DNA from: Williamsia sp. 1138
GTDB taxonomy: Bacteria > Actinomycetota > Actinomycetes > Mycobacteriales > Mycobacteriaceae
NCBI RefSeq assembly: GCF_002095435.2
Contig: NZ_MJEJ02000034.1
Location: 1-64,000, forward strand
Length of the DNA: 64,000 bases
Direction of reading: 5' to 3'
The translations under genes were made by a program, and so were the position numbers. Positions 51,914 to 60,847 of this stretch are shown one piece after another. The notes under the pieces were generated by a model. The model did not search any database and had not been told where the DNA came from. It saw only the letters and a list, made by a program, of their open reading frames with translations. Positions within the stretch are counted from its first letter, which is position 1. Each line of letters starts with the position of its first letter.

Positions 51914-52120
51914 TCACTCGGCGACCTGGTACCCCGCCTCGGCCACGGCCGCCTTGACCGCAGCCGGCTCGATCGTGTCGGTGCTGGTGATGGTGACCGC
52001 ACCGGTGCCCAGATCGACCTCGACATCGGACACCCCAGCCAAGGCGCCGACCTCCTCTCGGACCGAGGACGCGCAATGGCCGCAGGTCATTCCGGTAACG
52101 GTGACAGTGGACGTACTCAT
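51914..52120 (-). CDS. copZ: CopZ-type copper chaperone
   Basis: A 68-aa single HMA domain with GMTCGHC near the N-terminus and the ferredoxin-like pattern expected of Atx1/CopZ. It delivers Cu(I) to CopA. Start ATG 52120 with AAGGGG 6 nt upstream. First gene of the operon under the box at 52203. Confidence 0.9.
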   Translation of the reverse strand: MSTSTVTVTGMTCGHCASSVREEVGALAGVSDVEVDLGTGAVTITSTDTIEPAAVKAAVAEAGYQVAE

Positions 52121-52202
52121 GACAACCCCTTGCTCTTGTAACTGCAGTGCCGTGCAGGTGGTGACGCACGGAGACCTCATCAAGGCCTACCTACGGTCTA
52201 CC

Positions 52203-52219
52203 ATACCCCCCTAGGGTAT
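52203..52219 (-). promoter_or_regulatory. CsoR-type operator for copZ operon
   Basis: ATACCCCCCTAGGGTAT, identical to the copB box except for one central base. It is 83 bp upstream of the copZ ATG and directly beyond the end of the neighbouring lipoprotein gene. Confidence 0.8.
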
Positions 52220-53053
52220 TCAAGGGCGAGGTGTGAGGGTCCACAGGTCGGCGTTGGTGGCGGCGTAGGCAGTGCCGTCGGGTGCGACGGTGATCGCGTC
52301 GGGAGCCCCGATCCAGGAATGTTGCAGCCAGGCCCGGCCCTCGAAGCGTTGCCAGGAGTACCCCTCGGCATCGACTGCCCACAGTGTGCTGCCGCTCCCG
52401 GCGAGTAGCCCGATGGTGGGTGCGGCGACCTCGGCGAACGAGCGCCCGTCATCGATGCTGTGCCACACCGCGCCTTCGTCGGTGGCCGCCCAGATACCGT
52501 CGTCGGTGATCGCCAGGGTGCGTGGAACCAGTTGTGCTCCAGCAGTCCATGTTTCGCCGCCATCATGGGAGACCCGTAGGGGCCCGCCATCGGAGCCGAT
52601 CAGCAGTCCGTCCGCGGCGGCCAGCACGTGAAAGTCAACCTCTCCAGACAGGGAGCGGTCTTGCCAGCTGCGGCCCCCGTCAGTACTGGCCAGCAGTCCC
52701 AGCGGGTTGGGGGCGGTGCTGGACCTACCGGGATGGCCCGAGGCGAAGACCACATCGCTGCCGGGTATTCCGGTCAGGCCCATCAGGTCATCGTCGGAAG
52801 TGCCCACCGCGGTGGTCGCCCCGGAGGGATCGATCGCGACCAGCCCGTGGTGGGTTCCGGCCAACAACGTTCGGTCGGCGGACACCTGCAACCCATGCAG
52901 GTGTGACACCCCGGGTGAGAGGGCGATGCGCGCGGTGACCTCAGCGCTGGGCTGGGCCCGCTCGGGAGCAGGATCAGCCGAGGTGCACCCGGGCAGCACC
53001 AGCATCACCACACTGATGCCGCACGCGGCGGCCACCGTGCGAGGACCCCTCAT
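52220..53053 (-). CDS. Lipoprotein with BNR/beta-propeller repeats (F510_1955-like)
   Basis: A 277-aa lipoprotein with lipobox VLPGC. The body repeats sialidase-type blades (SxDGGRSWQ, SHDGGETWTA, SIDDGRSF) typical of F510_1955-family glycosylhydrolase-like proteins seen in copper islands. It is coupled to the L,D-transpeptidase gene by ATGA. Enzyme activity is unproven; it may bind metal or wall polymer at the surface. Confidence 0.8.
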   Translation of the reverse strand: MRGPRTVAAACGISVVMLVLPGCTSADPAPERAQPSAEVTARIALSPGVSHLHGLQVSADRTLLAGTHHGLVAIDPSGATTAVGTSDDDLMGLTGIPGSDVVFASGHPGRSSTAPNPLGLLASTDGGRSWQDRSLSGEVDFHVLAAADGLLIGSDGGPLRVSHDGGETWTAGAQLVPRTLAITDDGIWAATDEGAVWHSIDDGRSFAEVAAPTIGLLAGSGSTLWAVDAEGYSWQRFEGRAWLQHSWIGAPDAITVAPDGTAYAATNADLWTLTPRP

Positions 53054-54282
53054 TGCAGTGCGCTGCCGACGAGCCACTGTTCCCAGGGCACGCTCCAGTC
53101 CCCGTTTTGCCAGAGCTCCAGGGGCGGGCCGCCGGTGTTGCGGACTTCCACGATGTCTCCGGGGACCGAGAAGTCGTAGAACCAGCGGGCGTTGTCGGGG
53201 TTGAGGTTCAAGCACCCGGCGGACATGTTGGTGTTGCCTTGCTGGGCGATGGTGTCGGTCAATTCGTGCAAGTAGATGCCGTCGTTGCTGATGCGGGTGG
53301 CGTAGTTGATCGATTGGCGATACCCCAAGCGCGAGTTCACCGGTAGCCCGTAGGTGGAGGAGTCCATGATGACCGGGTTGGCCTTGTCGAGCACGGTATA
53401 GGTGCCCGATTGGGTCCAGAAGTGGATGGTGCGGCCGTTGACGGTCTCGGTGCCCCCGCGGCCCATCGAGGTGGGCATAGTGCGTACCAACTCACCGTTG
53501 TTGAACACCGACACCTGTTTGGTGGTGTCGTCAGCGATCGAGACATGGGCATCACCGATGGTGAACGAGGTGCTCACGTCCTCTTGACCGAATAAGTTCT
53601 CTCCCAACTGAACTCCGTAGATGTTGGCGCTCACCGACACCGTGGTGCCGGGGGTGTAGTACTCGCGGGGACGCCAGTGCACGCTTCGCTCGTCGACCCA
53701 GTTCCAGGACCCGGTCACCGGGGGGTCGGTGCGCACCACCAGCGACCGTTCGGCGGCGGCGCGGTCGCCGATGGGCTCGTCGAACTGGGCCACCACCACG
53801 ATCCCGACTCCGTAGGTGGCGCCGTCGGTGAGCAGGTTCCCGCCGGTGCTGACAAAGGTCGGTTTGGTCTGCGTGCCTGGGGTGACCGTGGAGAACGAGA
53901 TGGTGCGTTCGGTGCGCTGGTCCTCGTGCACAGCAGCCGCGGTCAGGGTGTAGGTGCGGCCGTACCCCAGTGGCACAGCTGGCTTCCAGTCCACCCGATC
54001 CGGGGTGTAGAAACCGTCGATCTGGGTGCCGGTCTCGTTGGTCAGCACCACCGATTCCAATGTGCCCGCAGAGGTTTGCACCTCCACCCGATCAGTGGGG
54101 GTGACGGTGGCGTCGCCGTCGCCGGGCGTGATGGTCAGTTGCGGGGCATCATCGCCCGGCCGGTCGGCCGAGGCGGCTGCCGACGTGCTCGAGGATGGTG
54201 TGGACGGGGACGAGGTGCAGGCGGTCAGTGCTGCCACACAGAGCGCCACCACCGCCAGCCCCCACCGGGGAGGGGTTCGCAT
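53050..54282 (-). CDS. ldt: L,D-transpeptidase lipoprotein
   Basis: A 410-aa protein with lipobox LTAC (Cys22). Two Ig-like domains (about 45-260) precede a YkuD catalytic domain. HELTDTIAQQGNTN carries the catalytic His and MSAGCLNLNPDNARWFYD the nucleophile Cys; the usual SHGC is SAGC. It makes 3-3 peptidoglycan cross-links. A copper island copy could strengthen the wall under metal stress, or be less copper-sensitive than host enzymes; both are inference. Confidence 0.87.
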   Translation of the reverse strand: MRTPPRWGLAVVALCVAALTACTSSPSTPSSSTSAAASADRPGDDAPQLTITPGDGDATVTPTDRVEVQTSAGTLESVVLTNETGTQIDGFYTPDRVDWKPAVPLGYGRTYTLTAAAVHEDQRTERTISFSTVTPGTQTKPTFVSTGGNLLTDGATYGVGIVVVAQFDEPIGDRAAAERSLVVRTDPPVTGSWNWVDERSVHWRPREYYTPGTTVSVSANIYGVQLGENLFGQEDVSTSFTIGDAHVSIADDTTKQVSVFNNGELVRTMPTSMGRGGTETVNGRTIHFWTQSGTYTVLDKANPVIMDSSTYGLPVNSRLGYRQSINYATRISNDGIYLHELTDTIAQQGNTNMSAGCLNLNPDNARWFYDFSVPGDIVEVRNTGGPPLELWQNGDWSVPWEQWLVGSALQ

Positions 54283-54394
54283 GAAAACTCCGAAAAGTGA
54301 TGAGAAAGGGAAGCCAGGCAACGGCTGCGCCCGGGTTGGTAGCGACCAGGACGGTGCTGCTGAAGCCAAGAAAGGGGACACGTGGAACGCCAGA

Positions 54395-54427
54395 CCCCGA
54401 TCTGGCACCGGCGGTGCCAGACCGGGG
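54395..54427 (-). terminator. Terminator after the DUF305 gene
   Basis: A 15-bp stem with one mismatch (CCCCGATCTGGCACC against GGTGCCAGACCGGGG) and a 3-nt loop, 13 bp beyond the DUF305 stop. It separates that unit from the L,D-transpeptidase unit. Confidence 0.8.
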
Positions 54428-54440
54428 CGCTGCGCCAGGC

Positions 54441-55103
54441 CTACTGCGTTTGCAGCGCCTTCATGGTGTCGATCTCAGTCTGCTGGGTTTGCACGATGGT
54501 GCGGGCCAACTGCTTGGCCTGCTCATTCGAGCCGTCCGCGATCTCGGTGTTGGCCATCTCGATGGCACCGGTGTGGTGTTCGATCATCATCGTCAGCCAC
54601 GCCTGATCGAACTCAGCGCCGTTCTTGGCGGCCAGATCGGTCATGTCCTGCTCAGACATCATCCCGCTCATACCGCCGCTGCCGCCGTGGTCCATACCGC
54701 CCATGTCGGCGCCGGTGGTCGGGGCGGGTTTGCCCCACTGCGCCAGCCACTGCTGCAGCTGCGTCATCTCCGGGCCCTGGGCGGACTTGATTGCCGCGGC
54801 CAGCTCGATGATCTGCGGGTTGGTGGTGCGCCCTTGCACCAGATCGGCCATCTCCACAGCCTGAGCGTGATGGGGATACATCATCTGCGCGAACATCACA
54901 TCGGCATCGTTGAACTGTGCGGCGGCCTCGGCCGACGGCGACGGTGCGGCACTGGCCGATGCCGTCGACGACATCGAGTCGCCGCCCATCGAATCCATAT
55001 CGTGGCCGCCGTCGTCGCTGCAGCCGGCTAGCACCACGGCCGCGGCGACGCCGGCGGCGGATGCAACAACTTTGAGTCGGGTGGTACGGGTCGAAAACAT
55101 CAT
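54441..55103 (-). CDS. DUF305 lipoprotein
   Basis: A 220-aa lipoprotein with lipobox VLAGC. It has the duplicated DUF305 ferritin-like motif: MMYPHHAQAVEMADLV and MMIEHHTGAIEMANTE. The linker is Met/Asp/Gly/His-rich (GADMGGMDHGGSGGMSGMM), well suited to copper. DUF305 proteins recur in copper-resistance clusters as likely periplasmic metal binders. Confidence 0.87.
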   Translation of the reverse strand: MMFSTRTTRLKVVASAAGVAAAVVLAGCSDDGGHDMDSMGGDSMSSTASASAAPSPSAEAAAQFNDADVMFAQMMYPHHAQAVEMADLVQGRTTNPQIIELAAAIKSAQGPEMTQLQQWLAQWGKPAPTTGADMGGMDHGGSGGMSGMMSEQDMTDLAAKNGAEFDQAWLTMMIEHHTGAIEMANTEIADGSNEQAKQLARTIVQTQQTEIDTMKALQTQ

Positions 55104-55206
55104 CGTCTCCTTGAAAACAAAAGTGGCAGAGCGGAATCTAGAGTCGCGACGCGCCGAGGTAGGCACGTGCGAGTGTCAAACGAACGTGCCGTTGGCACCT
55201 CGTCTG

Positions 55207-55704
55207 TCAGATCCGCAACACCGACAATTTCTCCAAAGATGGCGCCGCCCACGGCGGCGCACGCGAGGCATACCCGCCCATCACCAGCGCCCACGCGGCC
55301 GAGCAACTCTCATTTTCTCGTAGATCCAGAAGACGGCGCACCACAATCAACGCGGTCGCGATCGTGATGACGGCCATGCACATCGCCATCCCAACATGCG
55401 GCGAACAGCCGTCACTGCACCCCATCTCGAGCACAACACCCGACCCGGCCATCACCGCGGCGGCCAGCTCGTTGGTCTCGGCGTGGTGACCGACGTCGGG
55501 GTGTAAAGCGGAGACCGCCGTGGGACCAGCGGCACTATGTCCGCTGGGGGGATGCACCATCGGTACCGAATGCATCAGCAACACACCCAGCAGCACCCCG
55601 AACGCGGCGCACGTCATCACCGCCGCGGTCAGCCACCCGCCCTGGCGGGGGCGCGCAGAAAACCCGGCGATGGACCCGCCGTCAAGGCGCGGCAACACTG
55701 GCAT
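55207..55704 (-). CDS. DUF6153-like membrane protein
   Basis: A 165-aa protein from the ATG at 55704 (GGGGG 6 nt upstream; GTG 55710 also open). Two hydrophobic helices (about 24-45 and 110-133) flank a His-rich loop; a Cys-x3-Cys pair sits in MGCSDGCSPH. DUF6153-like proteins accompany DUF305 genes in actinobacteria. It is under the CsoR box at 55740. Confidence 0.65.
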   Translation of the reverse strand: MPVLPRLDGGSIAGFSARPRQGGWLTAAVMTCAAFGVLLGVLLMHSVPMVHPPSGHSAAGPTAVSALHPDVGHHAETNELAAAVMAGSGVVLEMGCSDGCSPHVGMAMCMAVITIATALIVVRRLLDLRENESCSAAWALVMGGYASRAPPWAAPSLEKLSVLRI

Positions 55705-55739
55705 ATGCACCCCCGTCCGTTCTTTGTCTCGCTAGCTCT

Positions 55740-55756
55740 TTACCCCTGGGAGGTAT
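55740..55756 (-). promoter_or_regulatory. Third CsoR-type operator
   Basis: On the coding strand it reads ATACCTCCCAGGGGTAA, matching the other two boxes at most positions. It is 36 bp upstream of the DUF6153-like start. The weaker symmetry suggests lower affinity. Confidence 0.65.
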
Positions 55757-56210
55757 CACCCGATGGTAGATCACGATCAGATCGGCAGCTGGACACTGGA
55801 TAGAACAAACCCCGTCTACAAGAGGTCGACCTCCACCGGTCGTGGAGGGTCGAAGACGTGCAGAGTGGGGGAGTGCTGCCACGACTCGAACATAGTTTCG
55901 ATATAGTAGTACGGTGCGGGTCGGCGGGGCAGAGATGTCCGGGTGCCTAATTGCTTCGTAACTCAGCGTCCTTTCGTTGAGCTACCCACATCGGCTGGCC
56001 ATACGCCAACGAGCTGACGCCTGAGGGTGCCTGACACTGCACACGCGGACTGTCTCCACAGAGCGCGGCGCGCTTGACCGGCTGTGGTCAGTCGATGTGG
56101 TCAGTTTGAAGTGCGAACCGCCGCCGGGTCTGACCTCCTTTTGTGTGTGCCCGAACCTCGAGTTCCAACAGTGTGCGAGGGCCCAGCGGGTTTGGCGTCA
56201 GAAATGACTA
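55757..56210. other. Gene-free stretch between copper island and IS21
   Basis: About 450 bp with no credible gene. It contains a short A/T-rich patch (around 55890-55915) and runs into the left end of the IS21-type element. Its last bases, ACTA, are the target duplication. Confidence 0.45.
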
Positions 56211-56218
56211 TGTCAGCG

Positions 56219-56290
56219 GTCACGTAATTCCCCAGGTTGATGGGGTTGTCCGTCACGTAATTCCCCACCTGGCCGTCACGTAATTCCCCA
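56219..56290 (+). repeat. Three 16-bp direct repeats at the IS21 left end
   Basis: GTCACGTAATTCCCCA is perfect at 56219-56234, 56252-56267 and 56275-56290. Inverted, slightly diverged copies lie at 58813-58828 and 58839-58854. These are probable IstA-binding sites. Confidence 0.88.
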
Positions 56291-56396
56291 CCCTGGGGTG
56301 TGTCGGCCGGGGTTCGGGTGCGGCTACAGGTTCGCTTCTTGCAGGGTCTCCTACCGGCCCTGGAAGGGGCCCGTGGTGGCGAGGAGAACGTGGACG

Positions 56397-57935
56397 ATGA
56401 CCGATTTGATGGAGTTGTTCCGGCATTGGCATGGCGGCCGGTCTCAGGTGCAGATCTCGGCGGCGTTGGGGATCGACCGCAAGACGATCCGAAAGTATCT
56501 GGCACCGGCAATCGCGGCCGGCATGACCCCCGGCAGCGGTGAGCGGTTCGACGAGTCGGTGTGGCGGCAGCTGATCGCCGACTGGTTCCCCGAGGTGGCC
56601 GATCCGGCGGTGCGGGCGGTGACCAGACCGGCGATCGCGGCCCACCACGCCTGGATCAAGGACCAGTTGGACGAGTCGGTGACGGTCGCGACTATCGCCC
56701 AGCGGTTGCGTGATGACCACGGAGTGGATGTGTCCGAGTCGTCGGTACGGCGTTACGTATCAGCAGTATTCGCCGAACAGGTAGCCGAAGGCAAGGCCAC
56801 GGTGCCGCGTGGCGCAGTCCCGCCGGGCGAGGAGGCGCAAGTCGATTACGGCAAACTCGGCATGTGGCATGACCCGGTCACCGATCGGCGGGTGACGGTC
56901 TGGGCGTTCGCGATGATCCTGGCGTGCTCACGGTTACTGTTCGTTCAGCCGGTGCTTCGGATGGATCAATCTTCCTGGTGTGCTTCGCATGTGGCGGCGT
57001 TCGACTACTTCGGCGGTACACCCGCCCGGATCGTGTGCGACAACCTCAAGACCGGGGTCGACCGCCCTGATCTCTACGATCCGAAAATCAACCGGGCTTA
57101 CGCCGAGTTCGCCGCCTTCTACGACGTGCTGATCGACCCCGCCCGCGCGCGCAAACCCAAAGACAAACCGCGGATCGAACGCCCGATGCCTTACATTCGA
57201 GACTCGTTTTGGCGAGGCCGAACCTTCGGCTCGCTACCGCAGATGAAGGAGGCCGCCGTGGTGTGGTGCATCGACGTCTACGGCCAGCACGCGCACCGCG
57301 GTATCGACGGGATGACACCAGCAGAGCTGTTCGCTCAGATCGAACGATCAGCTCTGAAACCGTTGCCACCAAAACCCTTTGAACATGTCGTCTACCACGT
57401 CGGGAAGGTCGCACCGGATTGTCATGTCAAGGCCGGCAAAGCCCTGTATTCGGTGCCGTGGCGATTAATCGGGCACCGCGTCACGATCCGCACCGCTGGC
57501 GACATGGTGCAGGTTTTCGACGGCGATGAGGTGGCCGCGACCCACGTGCTGCACCTGGCGGGGCGGTCGACGAACTTCGAGCACTACCCACCCCACAAAG
57601 TCGCCTACACGTTGCAGACCGTGTCCTGGTGCCGCCACCAAGCCGAGGAGATTGGACCCGCGGCGGTGGCCGTGGTCGCCGAACTCTCCGAGGTCAACGC
57701 GCTGCACCGGCTTCGAGCGATCCAAGGCATCGTGGGCCTGCGCAAGAGCTACCCCGACGACCGGATCAACGCCGCCTGCCACCGGGCCAGCCAGGTCGGT
57801 GATGTGCAATACCGCACCATCAAAGGAATCCTGGCCGCCGGCACCGAACACGAAGGTGCACCCGCGCCGGCCGCTGCCGTCGTACCGGCCCTACTTCGCG
57901 GGCCGCAAGCTTTCGACACAGCCTCCGGTCAATAA
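56397..57935 (+). CDS. istA: IS21 transposase IstA
   Basis: A 512-aa DDE transposase. An N-terminal HTH (SQVQISAALGIDRKTIRKYL) precedes the catalytic core: D150 (AQVDYGKLG), D215 (IVCDNLKTG) and E261 (KPRIERPMPY). With the ATPase IstB it performs cut-and-insert of the element. Start at ATG 56397; the open frame continues upstream to 56298. Confidence 0.92.
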   Translation: MTDLMELFRHWHGGRSQVQISAALGIDRKTIRKYLAPAIAAGMTPGSGERFDESVWRQLIADWFPEVADPAVRAVTRPAIAAHHAWIKDQLDESVTVATIAQRLRDDHGVDVSESSVRRYVSAVFAEQVAEGKATVPRGAVPPGEEAQVDYGKLGMWHDPVTDRRVTVWAFAMILACSRLLFVQPVLRMDQSSWCASHVAAFDYFGGTPARIVCDNLKTGVDRPDLYDPKINRAYAEFAAFYDVLIDPARARKPKDKPRIERPMPYIRDSFWRGRTFGSLPQMKEAAVVWCIDVYGQHAHRGIDGMTPAELFAQIERSALKPLPPKPFEHVVYHVGKVAPDCHVKAGKALYSVPWRLIGHRVTIRTAGDMVQVFDGDEVAATHVLHLAGRSTNFEHYPPHKVAYTLQTVSWCRHQAEEIGPAAVAVVAELSEVNALHRLRAIQGIVGLRKSYPDDRINAACHRASQVGDVQYRTIKGILAAGTEHEGAPAPAAAVVPALLRGPQAFDTASGQ

Positions 57936-58001
57936 GACGCATCCGCATTGCCATTGACACACAGCATCTTTCACGACTATCTCACTTAAGGAACTAGTGC
58001 T

Positions 58002-58766
58002 ATGACCATCCACGATCCCAGCCTGCGAGCCGCACTGAAAACCCTCAAGCTCGGGGGCATGCTCGACACCCTCGACGCCCGCCTGGCCCAAACCCGCGAC
58101 GGCCAACTCGGCCATCTCGAGTTCTTGCAGGTGCTCTGCGAAGACGAAATCTCCCGACGCGAGCACGCCGCTCTGGCCCGACGCGTACGCCGCGCTCGCT
58201 TCGAGCAACAGGCGACCTTCGAAGACTTCGATTTCACCGCGAACCCGAAACTGCCCGCCGCGATGCTCCGCGACCTCGCCGCACTGCGCTGGCTCGATGC
58301 CGGTGAATCAGTGATCCTCTACGGACCAGTCGGAGTCGGCAAAACCCATGTGGCACAAGCACTCGGCCACCACGTCGCACGACGAGGCGCGGACGTGCGT
58401 TTCGTCAAATGCGCACGCATGCTCGCCGACCTCGCTGGCGGTCACGCTGACCGGACCATCGGCCAACGCATGCGCGAATACACGCGCCCCGCCGTGCTCA
58501 TCATCGACGACTTCGCGATGCGTGAGCACACCACCACCGGATCCGACGACCTTTACGACCTCGTCTCAGACCGGGCCATCGCCGGCAAACCCCTGATCTT
58601 GACCAGCAACCGCGCACCCAAAGACTGGTACCCGCTCTTTCCCAACCCCGTCGTCGCAGAATCGCTGCTCGACCGGCTCATCAACACCAGCCACCAGATC
58701 CTCATGGACGGCCCCTCCTACCGACCCCGCAAACGACCCGGACGCCCCGCCAAGAAGACCACCTGA
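58002..58766 (+). CDS. istB: IS21 helper ATPase IstB
   Basis: A 254-aa DnaC/IstB-type AAA+ ATPase. Walker A is GPVGVGKT (108-115) and Walker B is VLIIDDF. It selects target DNA and activates IstA. It lies 66 bp after istA; the right IS end follows 47 bp after its stop. Confidence 0.93.
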   Translation: MTIHDPSLRAALKTLKLGGMLDTLDARLAQTRDGQLGHLEFLQVLCEDEISRREHAALARRVRRARFEQQATFEDFDFTANPKLPAAMLRDLAALRWLDAGESVILYGPVGVGKTHVAQALGHHVARRGADVRFVKCARMLADLAGGHADRTIGQRMREYTRPAVLIIDDFAMREHTTTGSDDLYDLVSDRAIAGKPLILTSNRAPKDWYPLFPNPVVAESLLDRLINTSHQILMDGPSYRPRKRPGRPAKKTT

Positions 58767-58954
58767 CCCCACCCGACCTGCTCAGCTACGCTGACCCCAG
58801 CACGCTCGGACATGGGGAATTACCTGACGGAAACCCCTGAGGAATTACGTGACCGTCGACAACTACTGAGATGACGGACCTTCGAGTCCTGCAATTAGGT
58901 CGTCGATTGACTCCGACTGGCTCGTGGACCGTGTTGCCGGACGAGGAGAGGTAC

Positions 58955-60187
58955 GTGGAAGTATTTTGTGGAATCGATTGGGCCAGCGACCATCACGACA
59001 TCGCGCTCGTCGACGCAGAGGGGACTGTGTTGTCCAAGGAGCGCGTAGCGAACGATGCTGCTGGGTTCGCGCGTCTCCTGGAACTGTTGGCTGACGCTGG
59101 CGATACAGCAGACAATTTGATCCCGGTGGCGATCGAGACCGACCACGGCCTGTGGGTCGCGAGCCTGGTCGAGACCGGGCGACAGGTGCACGCCATCAAC
59201 CCGCTGGCGGCAGCGCGGTACCGGACCAGGCACTCGGTATCGAGAGCGAAAGCGGACATCACCGACGCGATCGCGCTGGCCAACATAGTGCGCACCGACC
59301 GCCACGCCCACCGTCCAGTCCCGGTCGACACAGAGCTGGCCAAGGCTGTCAGAGTCTTAGCGCGAGCCCAGCAGGACGCGGTGTGGGAACGCTCGGCCAT
59401 CGGGAACCGCATCGCAGCCCTGCTGGGGGAGTTCTACCCAGCCGCGCTGCAGATGGTGGCGCTACTCACAGGCGGCCTCACTCGGGCCGATGTACGCACT
59501 ATCTTGCGCCGAGCGTCAACACCTGCGGTAGCGCTGACGTTGACGCCAGTGAAGTTGCGCGGCTTGCTGGTTCGCGCTGGTCGTGAGCGCTATATCGCCG
59601 AGCATGCCACTGCGTTGCGAGCAATCTTCGCCACGGCGCAGCTACGGCAACCGGAACTCGTTGAAGAAGCGATGGGTATTCACCTGATCGCTTTGCTCGA
59701 CCAGTACGAAGCCGTCGACCAGGCAGCACGGCGGTTGGCGGAGGCGACGAGTGAACGGTTCGTCGAGCATCCGGACGCCGCAGTCATCGTCAGCTTCCCC
59801 GGGTTGTCCGCGGTTTCCGGCGCCCGGCTGCTGGGTGAACTCGGAGACGACCGAAACCGGTTCACTGACGCGCGTGGCCTCAAAGCCTATGCCGGCGCTG
59901 CCCCGGTGACCCGTGCCAGCGGCCGCAAGACCGTGGTGACACACCGCCGCGTCAAGAACAGGAGACTCGAATCGATCGGGTCAAGTTGGACGCTGGCATC
60001 GCTGCGGGCCTCGCCCGGTGCGCGCTCGCACTATGACCGACGACGAAGCGTGGGCGACTGGAACCGGGCGGCGCAGCGGAACCTGTACAACAAGTTCCTC
60101 GGCCAGCTGTACACCTGCCTTCACACGGGCCAGCTGTATGACGAGGGGCGAGCATTCCCTTCCGAATTGTTGGAGCCGGCCGCCTGA
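58955..60187 (+). CDS. IS110-family transposase
   Basis: A 410-aa protein from GTG 58955 (GGAGAGG just upstream). The DEDD RuvC-like N-domain shows GIDWASDHHDIALVD, AIETDHGLW and KADITDAIALA; the C-domain has FPGLSAVSGARLLGEL and AYAGAAPVTRASG with the Ser nucleophile region. IS110 enzymes use a bridge RNA from the element's flank. The IS21 right end is only 94 bp upstream, so the left flank of this element is interrupted. Confidence 0.9.
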   Translation: MEVFCGIDWASDHHDIALVDAEGTVLSKERVANDAAGFARLLELLADAGDTADNLIPVAIETDHGLWVASLVETGRQVHAINPLAAARYRTRHSVSRAKADITDAIALANIVRTDRHAHRPVPVDTELAKAVRVLARAQQDAVWERSAIGNRIAALLGEFYPAALQMVALLTGGLTRADVRTILRRASTPAVALTLTPVKLRGLLVRAGRERYIAEHATALRAIFATAQLRQPELVEEAMGIHLIALLDQYEAVDQAARRLAEATSERFVEHPDAAVIVSFPGLSAVSGARLLGELGDDRNRFTDARGLKAYAGAAPVTRASGRKTVVTHRRVKNRRLESIGSSWTLASLRASPGARSHYDRRRSVGDWNRAAQRNLYNKFLGQLYTCLHTGQLYDEGRAFPSELLEPAA

Positions 60188-60230
60188 TTTCGCCGGGCGG
60201 CCTCGTCCCGTGGGTTGGGCCTGACCGAGG

Positions 60231-60710
60231 CTACGGGCTGGGCTGGCACATGGGACTGCTGGTGACGAGTAGCGGACAGATGGCGGCTTTGCCGATCTTC
60301 CAGCTACCTTCGTCGTAGATGAGCGGGATTTCGGCGCTGTAGACGGGTGCGCTTGTCCTGTGGACTTCTACGTTCGCGTGCGCAGACTCGTTCGGTTCGG
60401 CCAACGACGTTGGTGCAATGAACCGGTAGGTTGCTGTTCCCTGGTCTGCGATCTTGGTGAAAACGTCTCGGTCGGCATCGGAGTCCTCCACCAGCGCAAT
60501 CTTCTCGGCGGCAGGTACGTTCGGGTCAACGATGATCTCCATCACCCGGTTCAACGCTGAAGCAGGAGGTGCGGCGGACCCGTTCGCTAACGCATCCTGG
60601 TGGTCGGGGCTGAGCAGAGGATCATTCGCTGGCTCATCCGCGCCGCACGCGGCGACGAGAAACGTCGCCGCGATCGATACCCGCCATCCGTATCGCGTTC
60701 GACCAGCCAT
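60231..60710 (-). CDS. MTB12-like lipoprotein
   Basis: A 159-aa protein. Lipobox LVAAC follows a short signal. ALNRVMEIIVDPNVPAAEKI and YRFIAPTSLAEPNESAHANV, then EIPLIYDEGSWKIGKAAIC, match the low-molecular-weight antigen MTB12 (CFP-2) NTF2-like fold of mycobacteria. Function unknown. Not obviously part of the arsenic cluster. Confidence 0.75.
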   Translation of the reverse strand: MAGRTRYGWRVSIAATFLVAACGADEPANDPLLSPDHQDALANGSAAPPASALNRVMEIIVDPNVPAAEKIALVEDSDADRDVFTKIADQGTATYRFIAPTSLAEPNESAHANVEVHRTSAPVYSAEIPLIYDEGSWKIGKAAICPLLVTSSPMCQPSP

Positions 60711-60847
60711 ATCGCAACATTCTCACATCTGACGGCACGTGAGGCGGCAAGAGCGATCTCGCCCGAGATTGGGTAGGCAACCAGTGCGTAGACAAGAACT
60801 CAACGGCCTCGTCGTCTGAGGATTGAGAGACAACCGGATAAGGCGGT

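Larger units (their letters stand above)
56211..58861 (+). mobile_element. IS21-family insertion sequence with 4-bp target duplication
   Basis: 2,651 bp. Both ends begin TGTC and share 21 of 24 bases (core CGGTCACGTAATTCC); the right end is read on the other strand. ACTA at 56207-56210 recurs at 58862-58865, a direct target repeat. Inside are istA and istB. Extra copies of the terminal motif (three left, two right) fit the multiple transposase-binding sites of IS21. Confidence 0.9.

Noticed and set aside
56219-56290. CRISPR or phage operator array
   Set aside because: The three 16-bp repeats are explained as IS21 end repeats, with inverted counterparts at the other end and a target duplication.
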